Source: Phytomonas francai
Taxonomy: Eukaryota > Euglenozoa > Kinetoplastea > Trypanosomatida > Trypanosomatidae
DNA: 64,000 bases
Direction: 5' to 3'
Assembly: GCA_001766655.1 (NCBI GenBank)
Contig: MJCC01000006.1
Span: 125,623 to 189,622 of the forward strand
The first letter of the stretch is position 1, and every line of letters starts with the position of its first letter. This document shows, piece by piece, positions 8,049 through 17,942 of the stretch. The translations under genes were made by a program, and so were the position numbers. Under the pieces are notes generated by a model. It saw nothing but the letters and a program-made list of their open reading frames with translations. It was not told the DNA's origin and did not search any database.

Positions 8049-10292
8049 ATGTATAATGAATTCCTAGTTACGTGCTCCGCTGTGATCGACCCTTTTGAAG
8101 TGCCTGACGAGGATGAGGCAGATCGGATCAAACGACAGCTATGGATTCAGAACGTCGAAAAGGAAATGAATCTGCATCGGAGCCCATTCATCGCAGCGGA
8201 GACCGTCTGGAAAGAAACTGAGGCATTCGCAAAATATCTGGATCGTCCAGATGATCTCTTCATCCAGGTTGCTCTCCCTGTATTGCGACAGTGCGTCCCT
8301 GCTTTGAATAATATGTTTAGCGACGTCGTCTCCGCCGCCATTCACGAGCTTATTCCTGTTATTTTCTTCACACGCGATTCTTTCTTCAGTAACCAGCAGG
8401 GTAACGATGGTGGTAAGGCATGTGACAAAACACTTAAACGTGTCAGCTATGCAGAATGCTTCTGGCGGTTGTATAAGGTATACCAAGATTGTGAGACAAA
8501 GCTATCAGCCCTTGAAAAGAAAAGAGCTCTGGAAAATGCTGTTATGGGTCGCTTGGTGCGCTCATTAGACCGACTTTTTGTCAAAATGTGCTTCCTTTCT
8601 TGGCGAACCTACTGCCGTACACTCCGAGAAAAGACCGTCCTTTTTCAGAAACTGGCTCGACGAGGAATGGAGTGCTATACAGTCCCGCGTTTTGTCGTAG
8701 CCTGGCGACGATACTCTCACACACTGATGCTTAAGGCAAAGCTTGCCAGGATAAACGACTACGCTTGTCGACTAGAACTGTTATACCCCGAAGAGCGTGC
8801 TGCGATGAACCTGCACGAGCGCATGAATGAAGAGTTGCGCGAGAAAACGCGCTTACTAATGGCGGAAAGGCTGTGCGAGAAGCAAACCCAAGAGCGTTTG
8901 GGTGCTCTTCAAGACCTTTATAAAGAAACCGAAAAATCCCTTCAAGAGCACTGGTCAGAGTGGTGTCGGTGTGTAAAAGCCATGTTTGGAGACACGCATC
9001 CGTATGACTATAGTATGGAGGAGAATCTTAGCCCCAAAAGGGTTGCTTACGATCCGAATATTACAGATACAGCCGCCTTATATGTCAAGCGAGCCCGATC
9101 CCAGACGGGAAGGATACACACTAAGCAAATTCAACGATGCTTGTACTCACAAAATGTCTCGCATCCGGATCCAAAGCAGACAACGAACTCCTTGGAAAAT
9201 CCTTTAAAATTTTCTTCAGAAGGAAGCCTCGCCGTTTCCAATGTAACCACGCGTGATGGCGTGTCGTTCGCCTCACGGGATGAGTATAAGGAATTAATGA
9301 CCTTACTGAAAATCGCATGCAACTCTGTAATTTCTCCGCTTCATCTATGCGATATCGTACAAAACAATCAAAGTGCATTAGCAGTTGTGCTTAACTTCAT
9401 TGCTTCCATGTATGGTGGCGGCCACTGCTCCTTGTTTAAGCCGTCCCTTCGTTTATGTGCCGATGTTTTGAAAACCAAAGGACTAAACGTAGCGTTGCCC
9501 CCACAGAATGCTGATGATTGTACGACTGTTACTGAGATGCCGGATAATTTTAACGTCGTCTCGATGTTGGTAGATGTTTCACAAGGGATGGAGCGTCTGG
9601 AGTCCTGTTCTGCAAAGAATGAGCGCTATCTCATGTCAATTCGGCGCATAATGGATGCGACAGAGACAAGACACATTCAGGACTATATCGAAGCGTTGTT
9701 TGAGCATTTGAGGAGTATGGGACTCCCTCTCGATCGTACAAAGGTTGAATGTGTAACTGTCGAATTCGTCAAGCCCTCGGATGGCCCGGTAGTACACGCG
9801 CTTTACCCTTCAGCTGGAATTTCGACGCCGTCGGAGTTGATTAATTACCTTACTAGCTTAGCGGAATTCACCGGTTGGCCGTTATTGCGTATTGCTGAAC
9901 GCCTTGAATTAGAGTATCCTTACGATTCTAAGGACGAACTAGCTTGGAGTTTTAACGAAAGTGACGTTACCCAGTGCCTACAGGAGTATAGCAGCAGTCT
10001 TTCGGTCCTTTTTGAAATCTTAAAAGAGGATGAATCTCTAAATGTATTATCAAAGGAAAAGACAACGAAAATGCTCATGAACGCATTGAATATGTCCTCC
10101 ATGCACGCAGATGGCGTGTGGGGTGATATCAATGCAAAGGCCAAACACGTTACAAAACAAGAACTTGGCGAGTTGCTATTTATTGCCGCTCATTACTTGG
10201 ATCCTTCACCCTTGTCGGTTCCGGTTGTGAAGCTGCAAAATGTCTTGGATAGCTGCAATACTTACGCAGAAGAGCTTGGCACTTCTGCTTGA
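8049..10292 (+). CDS. Large protein with SFI1-like Trp motifs, unknown function
   Basis: The family is not recognised. The 747 residues look largely helical. Residues 170-230 contain spaced Trp-centred helices (FLSWRTYCR, then FVVAWRRYS) resembling the repeats of SFI1-type centrin-binding proteins, but only two are obvious. A predicted coiled coil covers about 255-310 (long Glu/Arg/Leu helices). A Ser/Thr-rich linker spans about 340-410, and a second folded region runs from about 415 to the end. Centrin binding or a basal-body or flagellar role is only a guess from the Trp motifs. The window encodes a divergent centrin at 16934, but nothing links the two directly. Codon use and length leave little doubt that it is a real gene. 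Confidence 0.75.
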   Translation: MYNEFLVTCSAVIDPFEVPDEDEADRIKRQLWIQNVEKEMNLHRSPFIAAETVWKETEAFAKYLDRPDDLFIQVALPVLRQCVPALNNMFSDVVSAAIHELIPVIFFTRDSFFSNQQGNDGGKACDKTLKRVSYAECFWRLYKVYQDCETKLSALEKKRALENAVMGRLVRSLDRLFVKMCFLSWRTYCRTLREKTVLFQKLARRGMECYTVPRFVVAWRRYSHTLMLKAKLARINDYACRLELLYPEERAAMNLHERMNEELREKTRLLMAERLCEKQTQERLGALQDLYKETEKSLQEHWSEWCRCVKAMFGDTHPYDYSMEENLSPKRVAYDPNITDTAALYVKRARSQTGRIHTKQIQRCLYSQNVSHPDPKQTTNSLENPLKFSSEGSLAVSNVTTRDGVSFASRDEYKELMTLLKIACNSVISPLHLCDIVQNNQSALAVVLNFIASMYGGGHCSLFKPSLRLCADVLKTKGLNVALPPQNADDCTTVTEMPDNFNVVSMLVDVSQGMERLESCSAKNERYLMSIRRIMDATETRHIQDYIEALFEHLRSMGLPLDRTKVECVTVEFVKPSDGPVVHALYPSAGISTPSELINYLTSLAEFTGWPLLRIAERLELEYPYDSKDELAWSFNESDVTQCLQEYSSSLSVLFEILKEDESLNVLSKEKTTKMLMNALNMSSMHADGVWGDINAKAKHVTKQELGELLFIAAHYLDPSPLSVPVVKLQNVLDSCNTYAEELGTSA

Positions 10293-10740
10293 GATTTCAA
10301 ACACAAGCATAAATGCGTGTGTATTGGTTGAGAAAGTGGAATCGTGGGGCTGAATCTTTGGGCATCTTATGCTTCCCCCCCCCCCCCCCCTCCCTCGTTC
10401 CCTTTCAGTTATTCACGATGTATATTATGTTTATGAGTGCAAACATATTGTTTTAATTTATCATTTGAACTGTTGTCCCCCTGCCCCCTTGTATTTTAGT
10501 CTTTTTTCCTGCATAATCCATCCTTTCAGCATAAAAAAAAATTTGTGCATGGGTTTGCTGTTTCTTAGGGCTTTCTATATCATCCGCAAGTTATATTGTT
10601 AGGAATGCGGTGTACAAATTATGCAATCCATATTTCATGGTATGCAACTTCCTCACCCCTTTTCTCCTTGCCCTTTAAGCTTTTTTTTTTTTTTTGGGGG
10701 GGGGAACAACTGAAAACTCTTCTAGTCGATCCAATATTTT
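10293..10740. other. Spacer with homopolymer runs and splice acceptor
   Basis: Contains a 16-base C run (10375-10390) and a run of 15 T directly followed by 9 G (10681-10704). The likely acceptor is AG 10724-10725 before the ATG at 10741, giving a very short 5' UTR. No coding frame is supported. Confidence 0.6.
10375..10390 (+). repeat. Poly-C homopolymer (16 C)
   Basis: Sixteen consecutive C, preceded by TATGCTT. The same TATGCTT plus C-run arrangement recurs at 26681-26702. Homopolymer length in a draft assembly may be imprecise. Confidence 0.85.
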
Positions 10741-11964
10741 ATGGGTTATCTAGCTACCGAACATAGGACTTTTGTTCACCATATAGCGCTCGATCCGTCT
10801 GGCTCGCTGCTCGCATCGTGCTCAAGCGACAAGAGCGTGGAGGTGTTCTACCGCCACCGCGGCCCCGACGGAGGCGATGCTTGGCAACTTGGCTGCACCA
10901 TGGTGGACCACTCCGGGCCGGTGCTGCGGCTCGCCTGGTGCCAGCACCGCGAGCACGGCCCCTTGCTCGCCACCGCCGGAGCGGACCGCTGGATCTACAT
11001 CTACCGCATCGTCGTTTCCTCACACAAGGGGAACCCCATGGTTCGGTCCATCTGTTGGCTTCCGGTGCGTGGCTACGAGAAGGACGCCATCACCGACGTG
11101 GCCTTTGTTCCACCTCAGCAGTACCAGGTCCTGCTCCTTTCCACCGCCTCTCTGGATGGCTGTGTGCGGTTGTACGAGGTCCACCAACCACTGCAGTTTC
11201 CCTGTATCTGCAAGATCATGCCGGAGGCGAGCGTTTCCTCCGCGGACGTCGGCGGGATGCCTGGGAGAAGAGAGTCCTCTGGCACTGTCTTGAAGACCTC
11301 CGATGGGGTCGGCGGCGCTAGTCCCTGCTTACAGCAGTTGGAGCTTCCCGCCTCCACGGTGGGGCGCCTACCCGGGGTCACCCCGCTGATGCGATCGACT
11401 GCTTCACCGGTTAACCCTGCCTCACCTATAGGTACTACTTTTTCCACCGGGGGTGATACCGCTCTTTTCGGCCCTGCCCAACGGGGGGGTGGGATTTCCT
11501 CGATCGCCTGGTTCCCTAGCGCCACGGAGTTGACGATGACCTTGGCTGTCGGTGCGGTGTCCGGCCGATTTTACATGTATCGTTACCTGAAGGAGAGCAC
11601 CTCCTTCGAATCGATCGCACTCCCTCCTGATGTGGCCTGCCAGTCGCCTATTGAGGGTCTGCAGTGGGCGCCACCTTTGGGTAGACGTTTTCAACTTATA
11701 GCAATATGCTCTCGGACGAGCGTCTTGATACTACGCATGAACACTGTTTCACCTTCTCATGAGGCGGTTGATAAGTTGAGCTTCGAACTGTATAAACATC
11801 CAATAGGCGCTGTGAGTGCGTCGTGGAGTCGTTCCGCGACCTTGCTACACTTGGTAACAGACGACCAGCGGACAGAGATGTTTGTGCTTCAGATGCGCGA
11901 CCCGACTAACCATCAATCATGGGAGCTAGTCTCATCACATCACCCGGCGTCACCTAGGGCTTAA
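10741..11964 (+). CDS. SEH1: SEH1-like WD40 beta-propeller (nuclear pore / GATOR2-type)
   Basis: This 407-residue protein is built of WD40-type blades. The first two, ASCSSDKSVEVF (about 26-37) and the block from HSGPVLRLAW to GADRWIYIYR, match the SEH1 branch better than SEC13. The third blade (DVAFVPPQQY... LDGCVRLYEV) also fits SEH1. Residues about 165-240 form a Ser/Pro/Gly-rich insertion before the later blades, so the propeller is interrupted. SEH1 works in the Y-shaped outer-ring complex of the nuclear pore and in GATOR2 at the lysosome or vacuole; either is possible here. An NPR3-like GATOR1 candidate lies 38 kb downstream. The first third is markedly GC-rich at third positions compared with its neighbours. 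SEC13 or another small propeller Nup is the alternative. Confidence 0.75.
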   Translation: MGYLATEHRTFVHHIALDPSGSLLASCSSDKSVEVFYRHRGPDGGDAWQLGCTMVDHSGPVLRLAWCQHREHGPLLATAGADRWIYIYRIVVSSHKGNPMVRSICWLPVRGYEKDAITDVAFVPPQQYQVLLLSTASLDGCVRLYEVHQPLQFPCICKIMPEASVSSADVGGMPGRRESSGTVLKTSDGVGGASPCLQQLELPASTVGRLPGVTPLMRSTASPVNPASPIGTTFSTGGDTALFGPAQRGGGISSIAWFPSATELTMTLAVGAVSGRFYMYRYLKESTSFESIALPPDVACQSPIEGLQWAPPLGRRFQLIAICSRTSVLILRMNTVSPSHEAVDKLSFELYKHPIGAVSASWSRSATLLHLVTDDQRTEMFVLQMRDPTNHQSWELVSSHHPASPRA

Positions 11965-12273
11965 ACAGACTTTTCTATTTGTCTATGAAAAATTGTGCGT
12001 TTTTTGCTTAGTATTCATTATCTCATTGCAGCTGTTTGTCTACTTCTAGCTGATTCTACATTTTGCCCTTTTTATTTCGATCATTTTGTGCATTATCGGG
12101 CCTAGTGAATATCGCAGGTTCCCATTGGTTTTCTTATCATGTGTGATGTACATTTATTCTTTTTTCCTTTCTATTTTTCAGTAAATCGGGCCCACAGTGA
12201 TCCTTTTTGCGTTCCCATTCTTTGTAGCTCATTTCTTTTTTTTTCCCTCTTTTTCCAAAAAGAAATCGAATTC
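11965..12273. promoter_or_regulatory. Spacer with the trans-splice acceptor that sets the 12274 start
   Basis: The frame of the next gene is open back to an ATG at 12139. A dense pyrimidine tract at 12231-12256 followed by AG 12261-12262 lies inside that extension, which would otherwise encode a Phe-rich low-complexity peptide. ATG 12274 is the first after this AG. A weaker AG at 12180-12181 (TTTTTCAG) also falls after 12139. Confidence 0.7.
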
Positions 12274-13263
12274 ATGCATCAGGGGGTAAACAGGTTCAGC
12301 TCTGCCAGCTCAACTGCTGAAGTACGGCTTTGTTCCATGCATCGCCGCAAACGTCTTAGGGCCGACTTGATTCCATGGGAGGAGCAGCCGAACCGACTAC
12401 GTTGCAATCCTAGACGGGAGTGTCACTTTAAAGAGTCGGTGGAGTACGCCCTTTGTGAGGTGCATAACCGGCGACGCAACATTAATCAGATGAGAGAGGT
12501 GCGTAAGGGTGTGTGGGAGTGCTTACCGGAGCATTTTTGTCGTCAGCATGGCAGCACCAGTACCGCAAATGCTCGAGCGAATGGTCTTCCGACCGAGACC
12601 CCGTTCGGTCAGCCTTTCAATAGTAGGCGTCGTGTCCGAAACGAACGGTACACCAATGACGGGTCCAATGCCATAAACTGGGCGCCTTCCGTTGCGCCGC
12701 TAGCTGTTCCATCGCAGCAGACTCAGGCCAGTGGTGGTGGCCAACTCGACGAGACCGGTGCGCATTTGCCTATCTCTACCAGACGCCTAGCAACAGGCAG
12801 GGGGGTTGCGGTGGAGCGCAAGGTTTGGTGCGCGCGACATGGAAAGCTGCTGTATATTAACCAATGTGAGGCGTTGCAGGATTCTTGCTACGTTTGCCAC
12901 GACAGCAGCTTCTGCCTTTCTACTCCTTTGGATCGGCCGAGCGTGCTTATGGAGAAGTCCTCCATAGAGGTGTTATGCATCAAACATCAGACTCTACGTC
13001 TTGCGGAGTTTGTCGACCTGAGCGCGGATAAAACTGGGTATCAATGTCAACGAGGGCATGCTTGTCGGGTTTCAACACTTCCTACTCATGTGAATCCCAG
13101 CCTCACCAAGGGTAACATATCTGCCTCCAACAATGCTAACGTCCTGCATCAGGGAGAGGAAGAGGAGGATTTTGCTGCGGGCCAAGGCTACCTCAGCGCT
13201 GTAGCAACCAACACCTTTGTGCCAGCATCGGGAAAGGAGGCTGTGTCTTCTTTCTTTATATAG
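12274..13263 (+). CDS. Protein with four C-x2-H / C-x5-C modules (putative zinc-binding)
   Basis: Counting from ATG 12274 (329 aa), four modules share the pattern C-x2-H-x18-20-C-x5-C: C20/H23/C44/C50, C61/H64/C83/C89, C186/H189/C208/C214 and C235/H238/C258/C264. Each begins LC or WC, has a basic stretch after the His (HRRKR, HNRRR, HGKLL, HQTLR) and ends in C-x5-C. The regularity strongly suggests four small CCHC-type metal sites in two pairs, separated by a disordered Ser/Gly/Gln linker (about 95-180). The basic residues would suit nucleic-acid binding, but that is inference. I believe related modules exist in other trypanosomatid proteins but cannot name a family with confidence. The spacing does not match C3H, C2H2 or retroviral-type zinc knuckles. 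Confidence 0.75.
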   Translation: MHQGVNRFSSASSTAEVRLCSMHRRKRLRADLIPWEEQPNRLRCNPRRECHFKESVEYALCEVHNRRRNINQMREVRKGVWECLPEHFCRQHGSTSTANARANGLPTETPFGQPFNSRRRVRNERYTNDGSNAINWAPSVAPLAVPSQQTQASGGGQLDETGAHLPISTRRLATGRGVAVERKVWCARHGKLLYINQCEALQDSCYVCHDSSFCLSTPLDRPSVLMEKSSIEVLCIKHQTLRLAEFVDLSADKTGYQCQRGHACRVSTLPTHVNPSLTKGNISASNNANVLHQGEEEEDFAAGQGYLSAVATNTFVPASGKEAVSSFFI

Positions 13264-13550
13264 AAAACAACTTAATGTTCTGTGTTTTGCATGTAGTGTG
13301 CGTGTGTACGGTGGGGTGGGGGTGGAGGGGCGGAAGAAGAACAGTGGATGATAATATATTTGAGAATTTCCTGTTTATATGTTACACACTGCTCACAAAG
13401 GTGTTCTTAAAGTGTTTATAGGAGTTTTGCCATCATTATTGACGAGGGTAGAGGTGCGTCCTCATATAGTCTAGTTTTACGCATACTCTATTCTTCATAC
13501 AGAGATAAATTGGTCTAGATATAGTAAATGGTGCTTTGCTTTATCTCATA

Positions 13551-13587
13551 TTTTGTACCTGTCTCTTTATTATTATTATTATTACAG
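13551..13587 (+). promoter_or_regulatory. Trans-splice acceptor for the AMMECR1 gene
   Basis: A T-rich tract containing a short ATT repeat (13568-13583) ends at AG 13586-13587. It lies inside an upstream open extension starting at ATG 13528 and so favours the ATG at 13621. Confidence 0.65.
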
Positions 13588-13620
13588 TTTGCTTTATACA
13601 CAAAGATACACGACTTTGCG

Positions 13621-14193
13621 ATGACGACTTTGGCCACACCAGAGATGGCAGCATACTGCTTCAGCGTCATTTGGGCGAAGTTGCAAAACACCAACCCCCC
13701 ACCATGCCCTTCAGAAATCCCCGACACGCCATCACCTATCTTTGTGACTTACAAAGTCGTGCACAACAATGAACTAAGGGGTTGCATAGGAAATTTTAAG
13801 GCCCTACCTCTGCGCCAACAGTTAAAGAACTTTGCATTGACCGCTGCATTCGATGACAGTCGATTCCCACCTATTAAGGCGTATGAGCTACCTCAATTGC
13901 TGTGTTCTGTCAGTCTTTTGCACTCTTTCGAGCCGTGTTCAAAATGGGATGATTGGATCATTGGTACACATGGAATCATTATATTATACAAACAGCATAG
14001 TTCCACTTACTTGCCTTCAGTGGCTGTGGAGCAGGGCTTCAATCATCTACAGACCGTTGAGAGACTTCTTGAAAAAGGTGGCTACCACGGCCTGGTTGAT
14101 GAGCAGGTACTTTCTTCCATACAAGTGACTCGTTACCAGGTAGCTTCTGCGAGCATCAATTTTAAAGATACAGAATTGTCGGAGAGGGTGTGA
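13621..14193 (+). CDS. AMMECR1: AMMECR1-domain protein
   Basis: The protein has 190 residues from ATG 13621 and is almost entirely one AMMECR1 domain. The signature LRGCIG is at 52-57, preceded by FVTYKV and followed by the DSRFPPI stretch, CSVSLL, the HGI block and the LLEKGGYHG helix. These all occur in family order. AMMECR1 proteins occur in archaea, bacteria and eukaryotes; the biochemical function is unsettled, although the invariant LRGCIG segment suggests an active or binding site. Length matches single-domain family members. The open frame upstream to 13528 is excluded because a splice acceptor lies within it. The next gene is 1.6 kb away. Confidence 0.92.
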   Translation: MTTLATPEMAAYCFSVIWAKLQNTNPPPCPSEIPDTPSPIFVTYKVVHNNELRGCIGNFKALPLRQQLKNFALTAAFDDSRFPPIKAYELPQLLCSVSLLHSFEPCSKWDDWIIGTHGIIILYKQHSSTYLPSVAVEQGFNHLQTVERLLEKGGYHGLVDEQVLSSIQVTRYQVASASINFKDTELSERV

Positions 14194-15780
14194 TTCAGCC
14201 TACATTATCATTATTATTAAAGAAGTACTCATTTATCTTGTTACAAAGTTCAACATTAGAATTAACGCGTGCTTTTATTTCGATGTATTCTTTCCCCATA
14301 CGAGACAAGATCAAAATGCGAGAATTCATCTTATATATATATATAGGAGAGCACATTTTAGGCTACCAGAAAAGTACAATTTAGGGCCTATATATTTTTT
14401 TGTTTTATTTTCGAACTCTTTTCACTAAAAGAGGTTTTTAATGGTCTTGCAATTTATTCCCAAGGTTGAGTTGGGATAAACAAGCAATACCGATCTCGAT
14501 GTCGACGATGATGTAATCTCATCGTTCAAAAGACACACAATATTCTACCCGCTTTCTCTTGGATACTTCATTTTTATCACTGTTCGCCTTCTTTTTTCTT
14601 GATCTTCTTTTGCAAATGTATGCCTCTCTCTTAGGGGTTATTATTATTTCATCTTCCTTTTAATCATAAAAAAAAACTATTACGAAATATAAGGGGATGT
14701 AAATGCCACCGTATACCTTCACAATAATTAACACATTGCTTATTCCTAGATGTTAATTAGTGATGCCCAGGTATCTAGCGAAATATTAACAGAGCAACCC
14801 ATTCACGATGAAGAATGCCATCTCTAGAGGCATACTAGAATTTTATGTAATGAACAAAATGGTTTATTTTACACAGAAAATCAGATGTATGATAAACGTT
14901 AAGCTTCCATTGTTTTATCGTCTGTGGTAAATTTGATTACCAGTCCGAAACTTAGCAAGTCACGCATCTCCCCAACTGGGAGAACCTAGCAGTCTACGGT
15001 CTTAACACCAAATGGATTAATGGGAAAGGTATTATAAGTCGGTCCCCCTTTTTTCCCCCGAATATTCCCATATAGCCCAATTCCATCAAAAGGACGTCAT
15101 CAGCATCAACAACTTGATACAAAAAGTGAGCATAAACTATGTGGCCTGAAAAAAAAAGAAAGATGGGTGGCTATAGTTCCTATGGCGTGGAATATTTCGA
15201 TTTTTTGTGTCAATTGTTTTAAACTCATAAATGAATACATTTTCGATACATTGAAAATTACATCCGTAAAGAAGAGCAAAATATCGAGGTGTTTTCCCAT
15301 TTTTTCTCTTTTCATCCATTGATATATCTCATTTTGTGCAGAATAGAATATGCATCTATATTAGATATATGTGTCTTAATTTATACACATACATAAACAC
15401 TTTGCCGTTGTATGATAGTTTATATGGTTTTTCGCCCAAATTATCAAAATATTGTTCTTACTAGATTGTAGTGAGAATGGGTGGGACTCTGCCACTTTAA
15501 AAATTCTTTTAGTAGACATTTTCATTGCAACTGTTTTTTTCCCAAAAATTTAAAAGGCTAAATTAACAAGGTAATCTAGGAAAGGGTCATTCAGCCTACT
15601 TAGTGATTTCATTAGAATTTCCAACAGTTATCGTATCTAAAATATCACGCACGTGTAGGAATATCTATATAAATATCCCATTTTGCCTCTGTGGTTGCTG
15701 TAAAAAGGTCTCCACACATTTTGTTTTTGCCAGCGCTGTCGAGTAGCATGACTTATTGCTAGTGCACCACATAGGCAAAG
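14194..15780. other. Long AT-rich spacer
   Basis: Nothing coding is supported over 1.6 kb. A small perfect hairpin (TCTCCC, 5-base loop, GGGAGA) lies at 14967-14983 in a locally GC-richer patch. The trans-splice acceptor for the next gene is AG 15732-15733 after a T-rich tract (15711-15731). Confidence 0.65.
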
Positions 15781-16617
15781 ATGTTGAAATGCCGGCTAAG
15801 TGTGCTTTTGGCCAAGGGTGAGCGTGGACTGTACTTTCCAATAAATCACCGCATTGTGGATATGCGTGTTGATCGATCTGTTGTTGAGGAAACAGATGTT
15901 CAGTCTCGTTACCGCCGCGAGCTTCGGACAAGCTTCATGACTGGTGAGACGCGCCAGACCCTAACCCCGGAGTGGAGTCGGCACATCCCGCCTACTCATT
16001 TTATCTCCTTACGGTTGCCGCCAAGAAATGCACTAACAGGACGGATCGAGGCAATGAAGAACTCTATTCTCTTCACACACTCCCACATGGAGCCATTGTT
16101 TGTTCCCATTTCGAGATTACACGTCACGTTGGGTGTCATGAGCATTGCCAAAGAGCGTCAGGATGACGTGCTAAAGGCAGCAAGCGAGTTTCTACGGGAG
16201 GCCTCTCAGTCCGTCCTTACAAAGCCGTTACGATTGAGGTTTCGCGGTTTAGGCACTTTTGGCCAGGGTCGGGTGCTCTTCGTGCGGTGTATCACCGAGG
16301 GCGATTTCACGACCCTTGACGCGTTGGTGCAGCGCATCCGCAAGGACCTTGGTGTGCGGCTCCGTATCGACATAAAGGGAAACCCTTTCGATACATACGT
16401 GCCGCACCTTACAATAGCCAAAATTAGGCCGAGCCAGGTGCAGGAATTCTCCAATAAAATTCCAATCACAGTTTGGTCAAAATACCAACATCACGACTTT
16501 GGAGATGTTATTTTCGATACATTAGACCTATGCAGCATGGGTGGTTATACTGAAGACGGCTACTACAAAGTCGTCTCCTCCTCTAATCTTGGATCTAGAG
16601 CTGCAGCGTCTTTGTGA
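15781..16617 (+). CDS. 2H phosphoesterase (AKAP7/LigT-like)
   Basis: This 278-residue protein carries the two H-x-[ST]-hydrophobic motifs that define the 2H phosphoesterases: HVTL at 114-117 and HLTI at 209-212, about 95 residues apart as expected. The context (THFISLRLP strand before, LRFRGLGTFG between, VPHLTIAKI at the second motif) resembles the AKAP7/central-domain branch more than bacterial LigT. Members hydrolyse 2',5' or cyclic phosphodiester bonds in RNA or nucleotides; the substrate here is unknown. The N-terminal 60 residues are Arg-rich with no obvious domain and could be a targeting sequence. Both catalytic His and Thr pairs are present, so activity is expected. Confidence 0.85.
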   Translation: MLKCRLSVLLAKGERGLYFPINHRIVDMRVDRSVVEETDVQSRYRRELRTSFMTGETRQTLTPEWSRHIPPTHFISLRLPPRNALTGRIEAMKNSILFTHSHMEPLFVPISRLHVTLGVMSIAKERQDDVLKAASEFLREASQSVLTKPLRLRFRGLGTFGQGRVLFVRCITEGDFTTLDALVQRIRKDLGVRLRIDIKGNPFDTYVPHLTIAKIRPSQVQEFSNKIPITVWSKYQHHDFGDVIFDTLDLCSMGGYTEDGYYKVVSSSNLGSRAAASL

Positions 16618-16933
16618 TCATTCACCTTCAGTCTGTTCTGTCAAAATTTGTCGATTTCCCCTCGACAGCAATTAGTTATACTCTTTCATTCTGAAGAGGC
16701 CTGTAAAAGGAAGCACATGCATACAAAGGGGACTTGTCCGGATGCAAACATAAGGTTTGTAGAAAAAGAGAGCATAATAACACAGGAGCGAGTGATTGCG
16801 TTGAGATAGTCATATTTCTCTATTACATATTTTGCATTTTTTTTCTTTTATTTTACTTCCTCTTTTTTTGCATCCTTTTTTTTAGAGAAATTTTTATTGA
16901 TATTGGTCCCTTTTTTCTTTATTTTGGTTTTAG
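16618..16933. other. Spacer with pyrimidine tracts
   Basis: T-rich runs cover 16825-16932. An AG at about 16886-16887 gives a 5' UTR near 46 bases; the AG at 16932-16933 abuts the ATG and would leave no native leader. No gene is seen. Confidence 0.5.
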
Positions 16934-17620
16934 ATGTCATCTCGAGCTACCAAACCATCTTCTAGAAGGAGTGCGTTTATACCCAATTCAAGCTGCCGGA
17001 CAGCGTCGAGGAATCACTGTTCTGCTATTTCTTCAAGGAATGGACATGTCAATGTACAGGGGAATGACCGAAAACCACTTTTTAGCATATCTGAAGAGCA
17101 CAAGCTCGAACTAAGGCAAGCCTTTGACATGTTCGACACGCAAGGAATAGGCCGAATCCAGGCGCGCGAAGTCAAGGTTGCCTTATATGCTCTCGGCTAT
17201 GATGTTACGGATGCGGAGCTCAGGCAGATTTTGCAGGACGTCCATGCAAACCTCTCAGATGGTGATGGTATGGTCGACTTTAACGAGTTTTTTAGCGTCC
17301 TGACGCGAAAGATGACCTCAAAAGAATCGAGGATTGAACCCGTACGTGCTTTTAAGCAGATCGATGAGGATGACAAAGGGTATATATCCCTGGAGGACTT
17401 GCGTAAAATTGCTCAATCTGAACACTTGGATCTCACAGATGATGAGCTCATGGAAATGATTCTCTTCTCTCACAACGTTCCCTCCGGAATAGAACAATCG
17501 ACGGCTATCGGTGGTACCAGCCGCGCGAGTTCTGCGGGTTTTGATACGAGAGAAATGACTGTTGTCACGGAAGAGGAGTTCATAAAGTTAATGCAGCAAG
17601 CAGAAGCATATTTATCCTAG
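16934..17620 (+). CDS. Divergent centrin-like EF-hand protein
   Basis: The 228 residues comprise a basic Ser/Arg-rich N-terminal extension (1-50) and a centrin-type EF-hand array. The helix LRQAFDMFDTQGIGRI is the usual centrin first EF-hand, with loop 68-79. A second loop is around 105-118 (DGDGMVDFNEF), and a third is D144-D155 (DEDDKGYISLED). The fourth hand is broken up by a Ser/Gly/Thr-rich insertion at about 180-208 and has no clear calcium loop. The third loop looks competent and the first is degenerate. Centrins act in basal-body and bilobe duplication and in cytokinesis in trypanosomatids. Calmodulin-like protein is the alternative, but the KELxxAF-type start and spacing favour centrin. 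Confidence 0.8.
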   Translation: MSSRATKPSSRRSAFIPNSSCRTASRNHCSAISSRNGHVNVQGNDRKPLFSISEEHKLELRQAFDMFDTQGIGRIQAREVKVALYALGYDVTDAELRQILQDVHANLSDGDGMVDFNEFFSVLTRKMTSKESRIEPVRAFKQIDEDDKGYISLEDLRKIAQSEHLDLTDDELMEMILFSHNVPSGIEQSTAIGGTSRASSAGFDTREMTVVTEEEFIKLMQQAEAYLS

Positions 17621-17942
17621 TCATATAAAGGATGGTTAGAGTTTTTGGAGAAAGTCCACTGGCCTTTTTAGCTTTAAATTTGCCCCATTTTTTCAATGTA
17701 AATTATCTCCGTTCTCACGTACTTAGGAGAATTATTGCAATACGGTCAAAAAGGGGTCTACACACTCGTTCTGGGGTTCAGGGGATGAAGCATTGGTATT
17801 TGTAAATAATTAGTAAGGAAGCGCTACCTAGTCACTGTACTGATTGTCTTCTTCAGACCCTTTATTTCCTTTTTGTCCTTATCGGAAAGAAAAAGAAGGA
17901 TAGAAGCATTTATTAGCACAAAAGAAGATAGATACTTGTTGC
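17621..17942. other. Spacer
   Basis: No coding content. The candidate acceptor is AG 17855-17856 after TTGTCTTCTTC; further pyrimidines continue to about 17880. Confidence 0.5.

Noticed and set aside
12139..12273. N-terminal extension of the Cys/His-module protein
   Set aside because: A strong pyrimidine tract and AG lie within it, and the encoded peptide is a Phe-rich translation of that tract.
14940..15030. GC-richer patch with a hairpin considered as a tRNA or snRNA
   Set aside because: No A and B boxes or cloverleaf; only a 6-bp stem.
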